DNA of 64,000 nucleotides from Bacteroidales bacterium (GTDB lineage Bacteria > Bacteroidota > Bacteroidia > Bacteroidales > Bacteroidaceae): positions 1-64,000 of the forward strand of contig JAATGU010000148.1 in the NCBI GenBank assembly GCA_015654535.1. The letters are read 5' to 3'. The position numbers and the translations under genes are program-made. The notes under the pieces were generated by a model. The model did not search any database, was not told where the DNA came from, and saw nothing but the letters and a program-made list of their open reading frames with translations. This document shows positions 17,277 to 26,426 of this stretch, in pieces (the stretch's first letter is position 1; each line of letters starts with the position of its first letter).

Positions 17277-17418
17277 GGAATTATTGCTAATAATACAATG
17301 AATTGACAATGAAATATTAGAATGAGTTTAAAACAGCCATACCATGAGTACAGCTGCTTTATATTATGTCAATAAATACGATGAGATTCTCATCATGATC
17401 TTTTTAATATTATACTTT

Positions 17419-18783
17419 CTAAACCAGTATTCCCTTCAGGGTAGCAGAGCTTGCTTCAGTGATGGTAACTTGAACAAAATCACCTATCTTATGGCTTTCT
17501 CTATCAAAAACCACCACACGGTTTTGTTCAGTCCTTCCAAAAAGTTGCTCATGTGAACGCTTAGAGACACCTTCAACCAGAACTTCATACGTTTTACCAA
17601 TACAGCGATTGTTACTTTCAGCGGAAAGTTTATTCTGTAATTCGATAATTTCATTCAGGCGGGCAACTTTCACTTCTTCCGGCACATTATCTTCTAAATT
17701 CTTTGACGCATAAGTTCCGGGACGTTCAGAATATTTAAACATAAAAGCGCCATCATATCCACAAATTTTCATCAATGAAAGAGATTCCTGATGATCTTCT
17801 TCCGTTTCGGAATGAAATCCACAAAAAATATCAGTAGTCAATCCGCAATCAGGGACAATTCGTTTGATGGATTCAACCCTGTCCAAATACCATTCACGAG
17901 AGTACTTCCTATTCATTAGTTTCAAAATTCTGGAACTTCCGCTCTGAACCGGCAAATGAATGTGTTTGCAAACATTAGGTACTTGAGCGATTACTTGCAG
18001 TGTTTCGTCACTCATATCCTTCGGGTGAGAAGTGGTGAAACGAATCCGCACATTAGGAGCTGATTCGGCAACCGTACGAAGTAAAACAGGAAAGCTAATT
18101 GTCTTACCCGCTCTTTCAAAAGAATAAGAATTCACATTCTGACCTAACAGCGTTACCTCTTTATAACCTTTTGCAACTAAATCACGCACCTCATTAAGAA
18201 TACTATCCACATCCCTGCTGCGCTCCCGTCCACGAGTATAAGGAACGATACAATAAGTACAGAAATTATTGCATCCCCGCATAATAGAAACAAATCCGGA
18301 AATATGATTTCCACAGATACGAGAAGGGATTACATTCCGGTAAGTTTCTGTAGCAGATAGCTCAACATTCATGGCTTTTTCACCCGCTTCAACAGAAGCA
18401 ACCAGCTCTGGAAGAGTGAGATATGCATCAGGCCCCACAACAAGATCCACATGATGATTTTCAATTAACTCATCCTTGACTCTTTCCGCCATGCAACCCA
18501 GCACTCCAACGATCAAGTGTTTCTTTTTCCTCTTTAGTGAATAAAAGAATTCCAGACGATTTAAAATCTTTTGCTCCGCATTATCACGAATCGAGCAGGT
18601 ATTCATAAACACAGCATCCGCCTCATCAAGGCTTTTACAAATAGAATATCCTGCCATTTGCATAACCGATGCAATTACTTCACTATCTGCCACATTCATT
18701 TGGCAACCATACGTTTCGATAAACAATTTTTTGTTATCAAAAGCAGTTGCAGATTTAAAGTCTGCTCCTGTTATTTCATTCAT
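17419..18783 (-). CDS. miaB: tRNA-2-methylthio-N6-dimethylallyladenosine synthase MiaB
   Basis: The ATG at 18783 (454 residues) is preferred; the upstream ATG at 18813 would overlap the promoter element. The radical SAM methylthiotransferase adds a 2-methylthio group to i6A37 of tRNA. Domains are an N-terminal UPF0004 with Cys residues in ETYGCQMN, NTCSIRDNA and LGCMAER, the radical SAM cluster motif CNNFCTYC in RGCNNFCTYCIVPYTRGRE, and a C-terminal TRAM domain. These Cys positions and the YTRGRERSR sequence are typical for MiaB rather than MtaB or RimO. It is transcribed alone. Confidence 0.95.
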   Translation of the reverse strand: MNEITGADFKSATAFDNKKLFIETYGCQMNVADSEVIASVMQMAGYSICKSLDEADAVFMNTCSIRDNAEQKILNRLEFFYSLKRKKKHLIVGVLGCMAERVKDELIENHHVDLVVGPDAYLTLPELVASVEAGEKAMNVELSATETYRNVIPSRICGNHISGFVSIMRGCNNFCTYCIVPYTRGRERSRDVDSILNEVRDLVAKGYKEVTLLGQNVNSYSFERAGKTISFPVLLRTVAESAPNVRIRFTTSHPKDMSDETLQVIAQVPNVCKHIHLPVQSGSSRILKLMNRKYSREWYLDRVESIKRIVPDCGLTTDIFCGFHSETEEDHQESLSLMKICGYDGAFMFKYSERPGTYASKNLEDNVPEEVKVARLNEIIELQNKLSAESNNRCIGKTYEVLVEGVSKRSHEQLFGRTEQNRVVVFDRESHKIGDFVQVTITEASSATLKGILV

Positions 18784-18810
18784 ACTATCTAAATTTTTAA
18801 ATTCGAACTG

Positions 18811-18818
18811 CAAAGATA
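18811..18818 (-). promoter_or_regulatory. Bacteroides -7 element for miaB
   Basis: The minus strand reads TATCTTTG (TAnnTTTG), 28 bp upstream of the chosen miaB ATG. Confidence 0.5.
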
Positions 18819-18957
18819 TGCCTTCTTTGGCAATAAGTGATGAAATAAAAAAATATTGTTGCTCTTAATTGCTCAAGATTAGGTTAAAAAAGACGAAGAT
18901 TAGCTATGAATAGTGCCTTTTTTAATTCATTATTCTATTTACCTCAAATAAAAGCCA

Positions 18958-18965
18958 TATCTTTG
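18958..18965 (+). promoter_or_regulatory. Bacteroides -7 element for the gene at 18991
   Basis: TATCTTTG matches TAnnTTTG and lies 25 bp upstream of the ATG at 18991, giving a short leader. Confidence 0.5.
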
Positions 18966-18990
18966 GCAGGCAAACATTTAGAAAATAATC

Positions 18991-19419
18991 ATGGAAGATA
19001 TTTTTCAATACATCATCGTTATTGGCATCATTATCGCAATTGTAGTTAGCAAAATAGGCAAACAAGAGAAAAAGAAAACAGCAGAAAGAAGTAAAGAACC
19101 GGTTTTGCCGCCTACAGAAGAAGATAAAAAAGAGAGCCAACTTCCCGAGGCTTGGGAAAAATGGTTTAACCTCAATGAAGAGGAGGATGTTAAGCCAACT
19201 CAATCTGCGCCTGTAGTTGTTACTCCCAAATCTCAGAATATCCATGAAGATCCAAATGTAAGAAAGAAATCTGCGGTGCTCACAAAAGATATAAAAGAAA
19301 AAAAAACGGTTCAAGATTCCTTTGAACAGAAAAATTCCAAACCAGACCTACAACTAAGTTCTCCCGAAGAAGCCCGCAAAGCTATAATCTATTCTGAAAT
19401 ACTTCACAGAAAATACTAA
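18991..19419 (+). CDS. Single-pass membrane protein with a charged, disordered tail
   Basis: This 142-residue protein has one N-terminal membrane segment (IIVIGIIIAIVVSKIG, about 8-23). A long, charged, low-complexity region rich in Lys, Glu and Pro follows, with a short conserved-looking C-terminus (SPEEARKAIIYSEILHRKY). The layout suggests a membrane anchor with a cytoplasmic tail ending in a binding helix. I do not recognise a named function. It lies 44 bp upstream of the CoA-transferase gene on the same strand, so the two may share the promoter at 18958. Confidence 0.6.
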   Translation: MEDIFQYIIVIGIIIAIVVSKIGKQEKKKTAERSKEPVLPPTEEDKKESQLPEAWEKWFNLNEEEDVKPTQSAPVVVTPKSQNIHEDPNVRKKSAVLTKDIKEKKTVQDSFEQKNSKPDLQLSSPEEARKAIIYSEILHRKY

Positions 19420-19463
19420 AAAAAGAAAGTTTAATTCTAACATAAAATATACTATTGAAAATT

Positions 19464-20960
19464 ATGTCACTAAAGTTTATTACAGCAGAAGAAGCTGCTG
19501 ATTTCGTTAAAGACGGAGACAATGTTGGATTCAGTGGATTTACACCAGCAGGTGCTCCCAAAATTATCTCCGCTGCCATCGCAGAAAAAGCAATAGCCGA
19601 ACATGCAAAAGGTAATCCTTTTATGATCGGGGTCTTTACCGGAGCATCCTCCGGAAATTCACTCGATGGAGCGCTTACACGAGCCAAAGCGATAAAGTTC
19701 CGTGCACCATATCAGACCAACAAAGATATGAGAGCAGCAATTAATAAAGGAGAAGTTCAGTACGAGGATTTACATCTTTCTGAAATGGCCCAACAAGTTC
19801 GTTACGGCTTTTTAGGAAAAGTGAATGTGGTTGTTATTGAAGCCTGCGATGTCACTCAAGATGGGAAGGTGTACCTCACCACCGCTGTAGGAAACGTCCC
19901 GACTTATTGTCGTTTGGCAGATAAAATCCTTATTGAATTAAATAGTCACCACAGCAAAGGCTTGATTGGCATGCACGATATTTATGAGCCTGCTGATCCT
20001 CCATATAGAAGAGAGTTAGGAGTATACACTCCTTCAACCCGCATTGGCGTTCCTTATGTTCAGGTTGATCTTTCAAAAATCGCGGGAATCGTAGAAAGTA
20101 ATGTACCGGATGAAGCCCGTGGTTTTGTTGCTGCCGATGAAATTACCACAAAGATTGGTCAAAATGTGGCTGCATTCTTAGCCAATGAATTAAAGATTGG
20201 TCGTATCCCTTCTACTTTTCTTCCCATTCAATCTGGCGTAGGAAACATAGCCAACGCTGTATTAGGCGCATTAGGCCAAGACAAAGATGTTCCTGCCTTT
20301 GAAATGTATACAGAAGTAATCCAGGATTCAGTGATTGAACTGATGCAACAAGGAAGAATTAAATTCGGAAGTTGCTGCTCACTAACTGTTACAGACCCCT
20401 GCCTACAACAAATTTATGACAATATTAATTTTTTCAAGGACAAAGTGATTATGCGTCCAGCCGAAATCTCCAATAATCCGGAAATAATACGTCGTTTAGG
20501 GGTAATCAGCATCAATACAGCTATAGAGGCTGACATATACGGAAACATTAATTCCACACATATTGGCGGAGTGAAAATGATGAACGGAATTGGTGGTTCG
20601 GGAGATTTTACCCGCAATGCCTATATGTCCATCTTTACTTGCCCGTCTATTGCCAAAGAAGGTAAAATTAGTGCCATTGTTCCAATGGTTTCTCATCTGG
20701 ATCATAGCGAACACTCAGTTAAAGTGCTCATTACTGAATTAGGAGTGGCCGACTTAAGAGGCAAAAGCCCCGTTCAGAAAGCACATGCTATCATTGAGAA
20801 CTGTGTGCATCCCGACTATAAACAATTACTTTGGGATTATATCAAGTTAGCCGGAACCGGACATACTCCTCACCGCATTAACGCAGCACTTGCTTTTCAT
20901 GTGGCACTAGCACAAAAAGGTGATATGAAAGCCGTAAATTGGGCAGATTACGAAAAATAA
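19464..20960 (+). CDS. Acetyl-CoA hydrolase/transferase (succinyl-CoA:acetate CoA-transferase type)
   Basis: I chose the ATG at 19464 (498 residues); the frame extends three codons to a TTG. The sequence is a class I CoA-transferase of the Cat1/AarC/ScpC group. It has the N-terminal GDNVGFSGFTPAGAPK motif, a central SGVGNIANAVLGAL, and a following MYTEVIQDS segment whose Glu is the family's CoA-thioester-forming residue. In Bacteroides this activity links succinyl-CoA, acetate and propionate metabolism. It could move CoA between succinate and acetate or propionate, and the exact acceptor cannot be read from sequence. A strong terminator follows. Confidence 0.87.
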   Translation: MSLKFITAEEAADFVKDGDNVGFSGFTPAGAPKIISAAIAEKAIAEHAKGNPFMIGVFTGASSGNSLDGALTRAKAIKFRAPYQTNKDMRAAINKGEVQYEDLHLSEMAQQVRYGFLGKVNVVVIEACDVTQDGKVYLTTAVGNVPTYCRLADKILIELNSHHSKGLIGMHDIYEPADPPYRRELGVYTPSTRIGVPYVQVDLSKIAGIVESNVPDEARGFVAADEITTKIGQNVAAFLANELKIGRIPSTFLPIQSGVGNIANAVLGALGQDKDVPAFEMYTEVIQDSVIELMQQGRIKFGSCCSLTVTDPCLQQIYDNINFFKDKVIMRPAEISNNPEIIRRLGVISINTAIEADIYGNINSTHIGGVKMMNGIGGSGDFTRNAYMSIFTCPSIAKEGKISAIVPMVSHLDHSEHSVKVLITELGVADLRGKSPVQKAHAIIENCVHPDYKQLLWDYIKLAGTGHTPHRINAALAFHVALAQKGDMKAVNWADYEK

Positions 20961-20980
20961 AAAAAATAATTAATTTTATA

Positions 20981-21020
20981 AAGAGTTGCCTTTCCTGAAA
21001 GGAAGGCAACTCTTCTTTTT
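20981..21020 (+). terminator. Intrinsic terminator after the CoA-transferase gene
   Basis: The stem AAGAGTTGCCTTTCC (20981-20995) pairs with GGAAGGCAACTCTT (21001-21014) with one bulged base and a 5-nt loop, followed by a CTTTTT tract. It ends the plus-strand transcript before the convergent dacB gene. Confidence 0.85.
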
Positions 21021-21037
21021 GTAAGAATTAAAAAACT

Positions 21038-22438
21038 TTATTCACAAAGAATCTCACAAAGCTGATCTTGAAAAGCCCTTGCTTTGGCAGTCTGCATCAC
21101 ATTTTGATTAATAATGGCAAAGGCGATAAGATGCCCGTTAGAAGCTTTGGCATAACCAGCCAACGAACTAACGCCAGTGACAGATCCGGTTTTGGCATGC
21201 ACGTTCTTATACGCTTTCCCATCTTTCATTCGTCCACTCAATGTACCATCCACTCCGGCAATAGGAAGAACCGGATAAAGTTCCCTGAATATTTTCTTTT
21301 GTGAGTAAGCGTATTTAAGATAAGTAACCAACAATTCCGGAGAGATATAATTATATAAGGAGACCCCGCATCCATCCACAATATTATAAGTTTCAGGATC
21401 GAGCCCTAACTTCGAAATAAATTGCTGAATGACTTTAACTCCATCCTCACGATTCAGATGCTGCTTACCCGACTGCTTGGCAGCCGTATTGAAAAGAATG
21501 GCTTCCGCCGAAAGATTATCGCTATTCTTCATGGCTCGTTGCAAAGCTAAACGAAACGGATGGGAAAGACGGGCAACAAAGACAGCCGACGAATCCACCG
21601 GAAGTTCTCCATAGGTATAGTCGGGAAGATGAACACCCCTTATCCTCGCTCTTTGCAAAAAGGTATGCATAAAAAAGGAGGAGGAACTTGACACGGTGAT
21701 CCGCTCTCGCTGGGTGGACGAAATGCTTCCAGTGGCAAGAATATCATTCCGATTGTCCATCCAATGACGGGAAAGATTAAATTTATCGTTCTGCGAATTA
21801 TTACTGACTGTCTGGTTACTTAATGTGTAATAAGAGGAAGCCGGAACACAAACCAATGTTGCCGGTAAATCCTTCTTCTCTGGTTTGGCAGATACTTCCA
21901 CGTATCCTTTGTGAAACATTAATGGAGAAATTATAGGCTGAAAAGAATAAGGAGCATCATCCCATGACCAGCCTGGCCCCCAATAGAGAGAATCCGTCAT
22001 TGATACATCTGCGATTAGTTTACCTGTTACGGTTCTGATACCCGATTGATAAAGCATTTGCACCAATTCATCCATACTGGGATCCATAAACTCGGAATCG
22101 AGTCCTCCAACCACATAAAGATTCCCATTCAAAGTATCGTTCCGAATTTCACCTGTGTGGTAAAGAGTGGTAGAGAAACGATGATGCGGTCCCAATATTG
22201 AAAGTCCGGTAATTACCGTGACAAGCTTCTCCACAGATGCAGGGCGATAAAGCTTTTTGCTTTGATACCGATAAAGATATTTGTTGGCCGTGAGATCATA
22301 TACAGAAAGACCTAATTCGGACGTTTTAAATAAATCATCTTTCAGCAATAGATTCAATTTTGTCCTTAGCCCTGGCTGAGCAAATGCGATCATTTGCCAA
22401 AAGAAGAAAAGGGATAATATGGAAAGAATACGTTTCAT
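21038..22438 (-). CDS. dacB: D-alanyl-D-alanine carboxypeptidase/endopeptidase (PBP4 family)
   Basis: The 466 residues begin with a signal peptide (ILSILSLFFFWQMIAFAQ). All three penicillin-binding motifs are present: SVEK (Ser68-Lys71, SxxK), SDN in AMKNSDNLSAEA, and KTG in HAKTGSVTGVSSLAGY. The large insertion between the first two motifs is the mark of the DacB/PBP4 (peptidase S13) family. It trims or cleaves peptidoglycan peptide cross-links in the periplasm. A small PH-like membrane-protein gene lies 38 bp upstream on the same strand and may be cotranscribed. Confidence 0.9.
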   Translation of the reverse strand: MKRILSILSLFFFWQMIAFAQPGLRTKLNLLLKDDLFKTSELGLSVYDLTANKYLYRYQSKKLYRPASVEKLVTVITGLSILGPHHRFSTTLYHTGEIRNDTLNGNLYVVGGLDSEFMDPSMDELVQMLYQSGIRTVTGKLIADVSMTDSLYWGPGWSWDDAPYSFQPIISPLMFHKGYVEVSAKPEKKDLPATLVCVPASSYYTLSNQTVSNNSQNDKFNLSRHWMDNRNDILATGSISSTQRERITVSSSSSFFMHTFLQRARIRGVHLPDYTYGELPVDSSAVFVARLSHPFRLALQRAMKNSDNLSAEAILFNTAAKQSGKQHLNREDGVKVIQQFISKLGLDPETYNIVDGCGVSLYNYISPELLVTYLKYAYSQKKIFRELYPVLPIAGVDGTLSGRMKDGKAYKNVHAKTGSVTGVSSLAGYAKASNGHLIAFAIINQNVMQTAKARAFQDQLCEILCE

Positions 22439-22476
22439 AATAATATTTCTCGGAAAAATTTCACCAACTATAAGGT

Positions 22477-22866
22477 TTATCCTTCCTTTTTAGTTAATAA
22501 TTCCAGTAGTTCCACTTCCTTGTCGGGAAGTAAAGAATAATATCTGTTTTTGTGTTTTAGTAACAAGAATCTTGTCACTGCAAGTCCACTCACTTTTAAC
22601 ATAAACGTTTCGTCAATAGAAGTTATTTCATCAATCTTGATAATTTTCTTCTTGATAAACCACCCTTGAGAAATAACAAGAGTACGATCCGGGGTTATTG
22701 TATAAAACGTATGAAGAATTTTTTCGAGCACATAAATGAGCCACACCATAAATATCATCCCAAGGATAAATTGCTTTTCACAAAGAAAAAAAATCGCCAT
22801 AGCCAATAATAAAAAAAGGTAAATATAGTGGTACCACACTACCCGCGCATGATAAATTCTATCCAT
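22477..22866 (-). CDS. Small membrane protein with a bacterial PH-like domain
   Basis: The 129 residues have two N-terminal membrane helices (YHYIYLFLLLAMAIFFL and FILGMIFMVWLIYVL). A beta-rich module follows (TFYTITPDRTLVISQGWF, then KIIKIDEITSIDETFML) that fits the bacterial PH/DUF304 pattern. The residues after the domain end in an acidic/basic tail. Function is unknown; such proteins may bind lipids or partners at the inner membrane. It is transcribed toward dacB. Confidence 0.6.
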   Translation of the reverse strand: MDRIYHARVVWYHYIYLFLLLAMAIFFLCEKQFILGMIFMVWLIYVLEKILHTFYTITPDRTLVISQGWFIKKKIIKIDEITSIDETFMLKVSGLAVTRFLLLKHKNRYYSLLPDKEVELLELLTKKEG

Positions 22867-22945
22867 TATGTTAATAATTTGGGTTGCAAGTTAGCAATTA
22901 TATTAATTATTCAATGAGAAAAGAACAATTAAAAAAGGATTTTTG

Positions 22946-22953
22946 TAGCTTTG
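22946..22953 (+). promoter_or_regulatory. Bacteroides -7 element for nadB
   Basis: TAGCTTTG matches TAnnTTTG, 21 bp upstream of the chosen nadB ATG at 22975. It overlaps the TTG codon at 22951, which argues against that upstream start. Confidence 0.55.
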
Positions 22954-22974
22954 CATTCACTAAACATTACACTT

Positions 22975-24546
22975 ATGATTAAGAAGTTTGATTTCTTAGT
23001 AATCGGTTCTGGTATTGCCGGTATGAGTTTTGCCTTGAAAGTGGCAAGCAAAGGTAAAGTCGCACTTATTTGTAAGACGAACTTGGAAGAAGCAAATACC
23101 TTTTATGCTCAAGGTGGTGTTGCTTCTGTAACAAACACATTAGTAGATAATTTTGAGAAACATATTGAAGACACCATGATTGCCGGCGATTGGATCAGTG
23201 ACAGGAAAGCCGTGGAAATGGTTATCAGAGAGGCTCCCGCACAAATTAAAGAACTTATAAGCTGGGGCGTGGATTTTGATAAAAATGAGAAAGGAGATTT
23301 TGACCTGCACCGTGAAGGAGGGCATTCCGAGTTTCGTATCCTGCACCACAAAGATAATACAGGAGCGGAAATTCAGGACAGCCTGATCAACGCTATACAA
23401 CAGCATCCTAACATCACTGTTTTCGAAAATCATTTTGCCATTGAAATACTAACTCAGCACCATTTAGGAGTAACGGTTACCCGCCAAACTCCCGATATTA
23501 AATGTTTCGGAGCTTACATCCTGGACTTGAAGACTGGCAAAGTAGATACTTTTCTATCCAAAGTAACTTTAATGGCCACCGGAGGCGTAGGAGCCGTTTA
23601 TCAAACAACGACTAATCCTTTGGTTGCTACGGGAGATGGAATCGCAATGGTTTACCGTGCCAAAGGAACGGTAAAAGATATGGAGTTCATCCAATTTCAT
23701 CCTACTGCCCTTTTTCACCCGGGAGATCGTCCTTCTTTCTTGATCACTGAAGCTATGAGAGGGTATGGAGGTGTGCTCCGCACTATGGATGGTAAGGAAT
23801 TCATGCAAAAATATGACGAACGTCTGTCTCTTGCTCCAAGAGACATCGTAGCTCGGGCCATCGATAATGAAATGAAAAACCGTGGAGATGAACACGTCTT
23901 TCTCGATGTAACTCACAAAGACCCGGAAGAAACAAAAAAACACTTCCCTAATATCTACGAGAAATGCCTCAGTTTAGGTATTGACATTACTAAAGATTAT
24001 ATCCCTGTTGCTCCGTCAGCACACTATTTATGTGGAGGTATTAAAGTAGACCTCAATGCTCATTCTTCTATCGAAAGATTATATGCAGCAGGAGAATGTT
24101 CCTGCACCGGCTTGCACGGAGCAAACCGTCTGGCATCCAATTCGCTCATAGAAGCAGTGGTCTATGCCGATGCCGCGGCTAAACATAGTCTGAAGGTTAT
24201 AGATCAATACACCTACAACGAAAACATTCCTGAATGGAACGATGAAGGAACCCGTTCACCGGAAGAGATGGTATTAATTACTCAAAGCATAAAGGAAGTA
24301 GGACAAATAATGAGTACTTATGTAGGCATTGTTCGCTCCGATCTCCGACTGAAACGTGCATGGGATCGTCTGGACATTATTTATGAAGAAACTGAAAGTC
24401 TGTTTAAACGTTCAAAAGCTTCCAAGGAAATCTGTGAACTGAGAAACATGGTAAATGTGGGTTATCTCATCATGCGCCAGGCAATGGAGCGAAAAGAAAG
24501 TCGCGGTTTGCATTATACCATTGACTATCCTCACGCAAAGAAGTAA
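22975..24546 (+). CDS. nadB: L-aspartate oxidase NadB
   Basis: The ATG at 22975 gives 523 residues. The FAD-dependent enzyme oxidises L-aspartate to iminoaspartate, the substrate of NadA in de novo NAD synthesis. The N-terminal Rossmann motif VIGSGIAGMSFAL binds FAD. The flavoprotein signatures AQGGVASV, HREGGHSEFRILH, MEFIQFHPTALF and CGGIKVDLNAHSSIERLYA are all in order, followed by a helical C-terminal domain. NadA is encoded about 21 kb away at 45579, under another promoter, so the two steps are not in one operon. No nadC lies in the window. Confidence 0.95.
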   Translation: MIKKFDFLVIGSGIAGMSFALKVASKGKVALICKTNLEEANTFYAQGGVASVTNTLVDNFEKHIEDTMIAGDWISDRKAVEMVIREAPAQIKELISWGVDFDKNEKGDFDLHREGGHSEFRILHHKDNTGAEIQDSLINAIQQHPNITVFENHFAIEILTQHHLGVTVTRQTPDIKCFGAYILDLKTGKVDTFLSKVTLMATGGVGAVYQTTTNPLVATGDGIAMVYRAKGTVKDMEFIQFHPTALFHPGDRPSFLITEAMRGYGGVLRTMDGKEFMQKYDERLSLAPRDIVARAIDNEMKNRGDEHVFLDVTHKDPEETKKHFPNIYEKCLSLGIDITKDYIPVAPSAHYLCGGIKVDLNAHSSIERLYAAGECSCTGLHGANRLASNSLIEAVVYADAAAKHSLKVIDQYTYNENIPEWNDEGTRSPEEMVLITQSIKEVGQIMSTYVGIVRSDLRLKRAWDRLDIIYEETESLFKRSKASKEICELRNMVNVGYLIMRQAMERKESRGLHYTIDYPHAKK

Positions 24547-24575
24547 GTTTATGTGAAACGTCCGGATTAATTTGA

Positions 24576-24659
24576 AATTTCTTGTACAGAACAATTTATT
24601 CTTTTGTACTGAAGATTGAATTGTTCTGTACAAGAAATTATTTTCTTTTGTACAAGAAT
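24576..24659. repeat. Palindrome array A: four TGTACA-type boxes, 22-bp period
   Basis: Boxes start at 24583 (TGTACA), 24605 (TGTACT), 24627 (TGTACA) and 24649 (TGTACA), each exactly 22 bp apart, with 16-bp spacers of differing sequence. 24576-24596 and 24619-24639 are perfect 21-bp inverted arms around boxes 1 and 3, separated by 22 bp. The array begins 30 bp after the nadB stop codon and ends 9 bp before the glycosyltransferase ATG. 24604-24633 matches 28 of 30 bases of the minus strand at 53651-53680 in array B. I know no function for it. Confidence 0.85.
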
Positions 24660-24667
24660 CTAATAAT

Positions 24668-25810
24668 ATGCCTCTAAAGATAACCAAACGTATCCTTGTC
24701 TCTGTCTCAAACGACCTGATCACCGACCAACGGGTAGATAAAGTTTCTACCTCATTATATCGTAACGGATACGATGTCTTTTTAATTGGCTGCATAAAAA
24801 AAGAACGTAAACCGCTAAAACGTCCTTATCAGACTTACCGCTTCAACCTCTTATTCAAAAAACGATTTGTTTTTTATCTGGAATATAACCTGCGATTGTT
24901 ATTTATATTACTCTTTAAACGCAAAGATATGCTGTTATGTAACGACACAGACGCTTTACCAGCAAACTTCATCGCAAGTAAGCTGTGCCGTGTTCCCTTA
25001 GTCTTCGATGCTCACGAACTCTTTCCTGAAGTACCCGAACTGGTAAATAGACCGCAGATAAAAAGAGTCTGGGAAAAGATTGAAGATCTTTTTTTCCCAC
25101 ATCTTAAGTACTCCTATACTGTATGCGAATCCATTGCCGAACACTATAAGCAGAAATATGGAATTACAATGAGAGTAGTTCGCAACATTCCCACCAAAGA
25201 ATCCGGGACTACCCCTAAAAGCGCCACTCAGAATACGAACCCTAACCTGTTGCCTTCCCTCGAAGGAAAGAAACTCTTGCTCTATCAAGGAGCAATTAAT
25301 ATGGGACGAGGCATAGAATGGTTAATAAATGCCATGCCTTATCTGGAGTCTTGCATTCTTTGCATCTGTGGAGACGGCGATTTATTTGAGGAAATGAAGA
25401 CCCTCACGAAGAAAAAACAATTGGATGATAGGGTGTTTTTCACCGGAAGGCTTCCATTCGAAGAGCTTAATCAATATACCTCTATTGCTGATTTAGGATT
25501 TGTTCTTTTGGAAAACAGAGGTTTAAGCTATTACTATTCTTTACCCAATCGAATCTTTGATTATATGAAATATGGGGTTCCCGTTCTCGCCTCCAACTTC
25601 CCTGAGATTGCCCGCATCGTGGAAACACATCAAACGGGTAAACTAATCTCTCACTACGAACCGGAATACTTAGCAAAAATCATTCTTGAAATGTTGGATG
25701 AATGGGGTGATAAGTCTGCTTATCAAAATCGATTGAATGAACTTTCCAAAAAATTCTGCTGGGAAAATGAAGAACAAGTAATGCTGGAAATTGTAAAAAG
25801 AGCCAGCTAA
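24668..25810 (+). CDS. Glycosyltransferase family 4-like protein
   Basis: The 380-residue protein has two Rossmann-like halves. The N-terminal half carries SVSNDLITDQRVDKVSTSLY and the glycine-poor acceptor domain, with MLLCNDTDALPANFIASKL and VFDAHELFPEVPEL. The C-terminal half has the donor-binding segments YQGAINMGRGIEWLINAM, ICGDGDLFEEM, FTGRLPFEELNQY and LPNRIFDYMKYGVPVLAS, the last matching the GT4 EX7E-like region. There is no signal peptide or membrane helix apart from one hydrophobic stretch near residue 80. It would add a sugar to a surface polysaccharide or lipid; the sugar is unknown. The start lies 9 bp after palindrome array A. Confidence 0.85.
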   Translation: MPLKITKRILVSVSNDLITDQRVDKVSTSLYRNGYDVFLIGCIKKERKPLKRPYQTYRFNLLFKKRFVFYLEYNLRLLFILLFKRKDMLLCNDTDALPANFIASKLCRVPLVFDAHELFPEVPELVNRPQIKRVWEKIEDLFFPHLKYSYTVCESIAEHYKQKYGITMRVVRNIPTKESGTTPKSATQNTNPNLLPSLEGKKLLLYQGAINMGRGIEWLINAMPYLESCILCICGDGDLFEEMKTLTKKKQLDDRVFFTGRLPFEELNQYTSIADLGFVLLENRGLSYYYSLPNRIFDYMKYGVPVLASNFPEIARIVETHQTGKLISHYEPEYLAKIILEMLDEWGDKSAYQNRLNELSKKFCWENEEQVMLEIVKRAS

Positions 25811-25873
25811 ATAAAGAAAAAGAAAGCCGTCCAAAGTTTCCCTCAACCTAAAAAGAAGCTTTAAACGGCTTTC
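25811..25873 (-). terminator. Terminator for the GH74/lipoprotein transcript
   Basis: On the minus strand GAAAGCCGT (25873-25865) and ACGGCTTTC (25830-25822) form a 9-bp stem, extended inside by AAAG/CTTT, followed by a T-rich run (TTTTTCTTTATTT). It ends the transcript leaving 25946 and meets the convergent glycosyltransferase gene. Confidence 0.7.
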
Positions 25874-25945
25874 ACACCACTAATCAACTAATAATAAATA
25901 AACTATGAAGGAGCGCTATCCTTCTCTTCTTTATTAAAAACAAAA

Positions 25946-26416
25946 CTAAATTTGCCTCTTGGTTATTGAGTAAAAGAGCTTTCTCTGATTAAAATTCAAG
26001 GTAGCTTTCCTTAATTGGTCGTAATACTCACGAACCTTTTCCATCCTATCATTCGCTTTCTTGATAAATTTTTTATCTTTATAAAGTTCAGGATTTTTCT
26101 TACCCTCTTTTGAAATACTCACTAATAAATTCTTAGCTCCATCATATTCTACAAGCAGCTTGTCTTCATTAGATAAGCCTCTCATCATCTTGGCTTTTTC
26201 ACACATCGCATGTTCCATCTTCCTACCAAACTCATTATTATGAATTGCTCCGGTATCTTGTTCCACAACTTCTTGCAAGCTATCACAGGAATCATATACT
26301 TTTTCATAATTGGTCTTCTTCTGAACTTCGCTGTTAGCATTCGTTTTGCTCTTTTTGCATGCAGTGAAACCTATAATCAGAAAAAAAATTAAACTCAATT
26401 TAATATACTTCACCAT
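25946..26416 (-). CDS. Small lipoprotein of unknown function
   Basis: The 156 residues start with a lipoprotein signal peptide (IKLSLIFFLIIGFTAC, lipobox Cys20). A short polar linker follows (KKSKTNANSEVQKKTN) and then a mainly helical, charged domain (YDSCDSLQEVVEQDTG, ANDRMEKVREYYDQLRKAT). I do not recognise a family. The gene starts 10 bp after the GH74 gene and shares its terminator, so it may belong to the glycan locus, but nothing in the protein points to carbohydrate binding. Confidence 0.55.
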   Translation of the reverse strand: MVKYIKLSLIFFLIIGFTACKKSKTNANSEVQKKTNYEKVYDSCDSLQEVVEQDTGAIHNNEFGRKMEHAMCEKAKMMRGLSNEDKLLVEYDGAKNLLVSISKEGKKNPELYKDKKFIKKANDRMEKVREYYDQLRKATLNFNQRKLFYSITKRQI

Positions 26417-26426
26417 GGTATTTATT

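Noticed and set aside
17344..17556. Short plus-strand ORF between cysE and miaB
   Set aside because: Most of it lies antisense to the C-terminal TRAM-domain part of miaB, and it lacks a promoter or clear ribosome-binding site.
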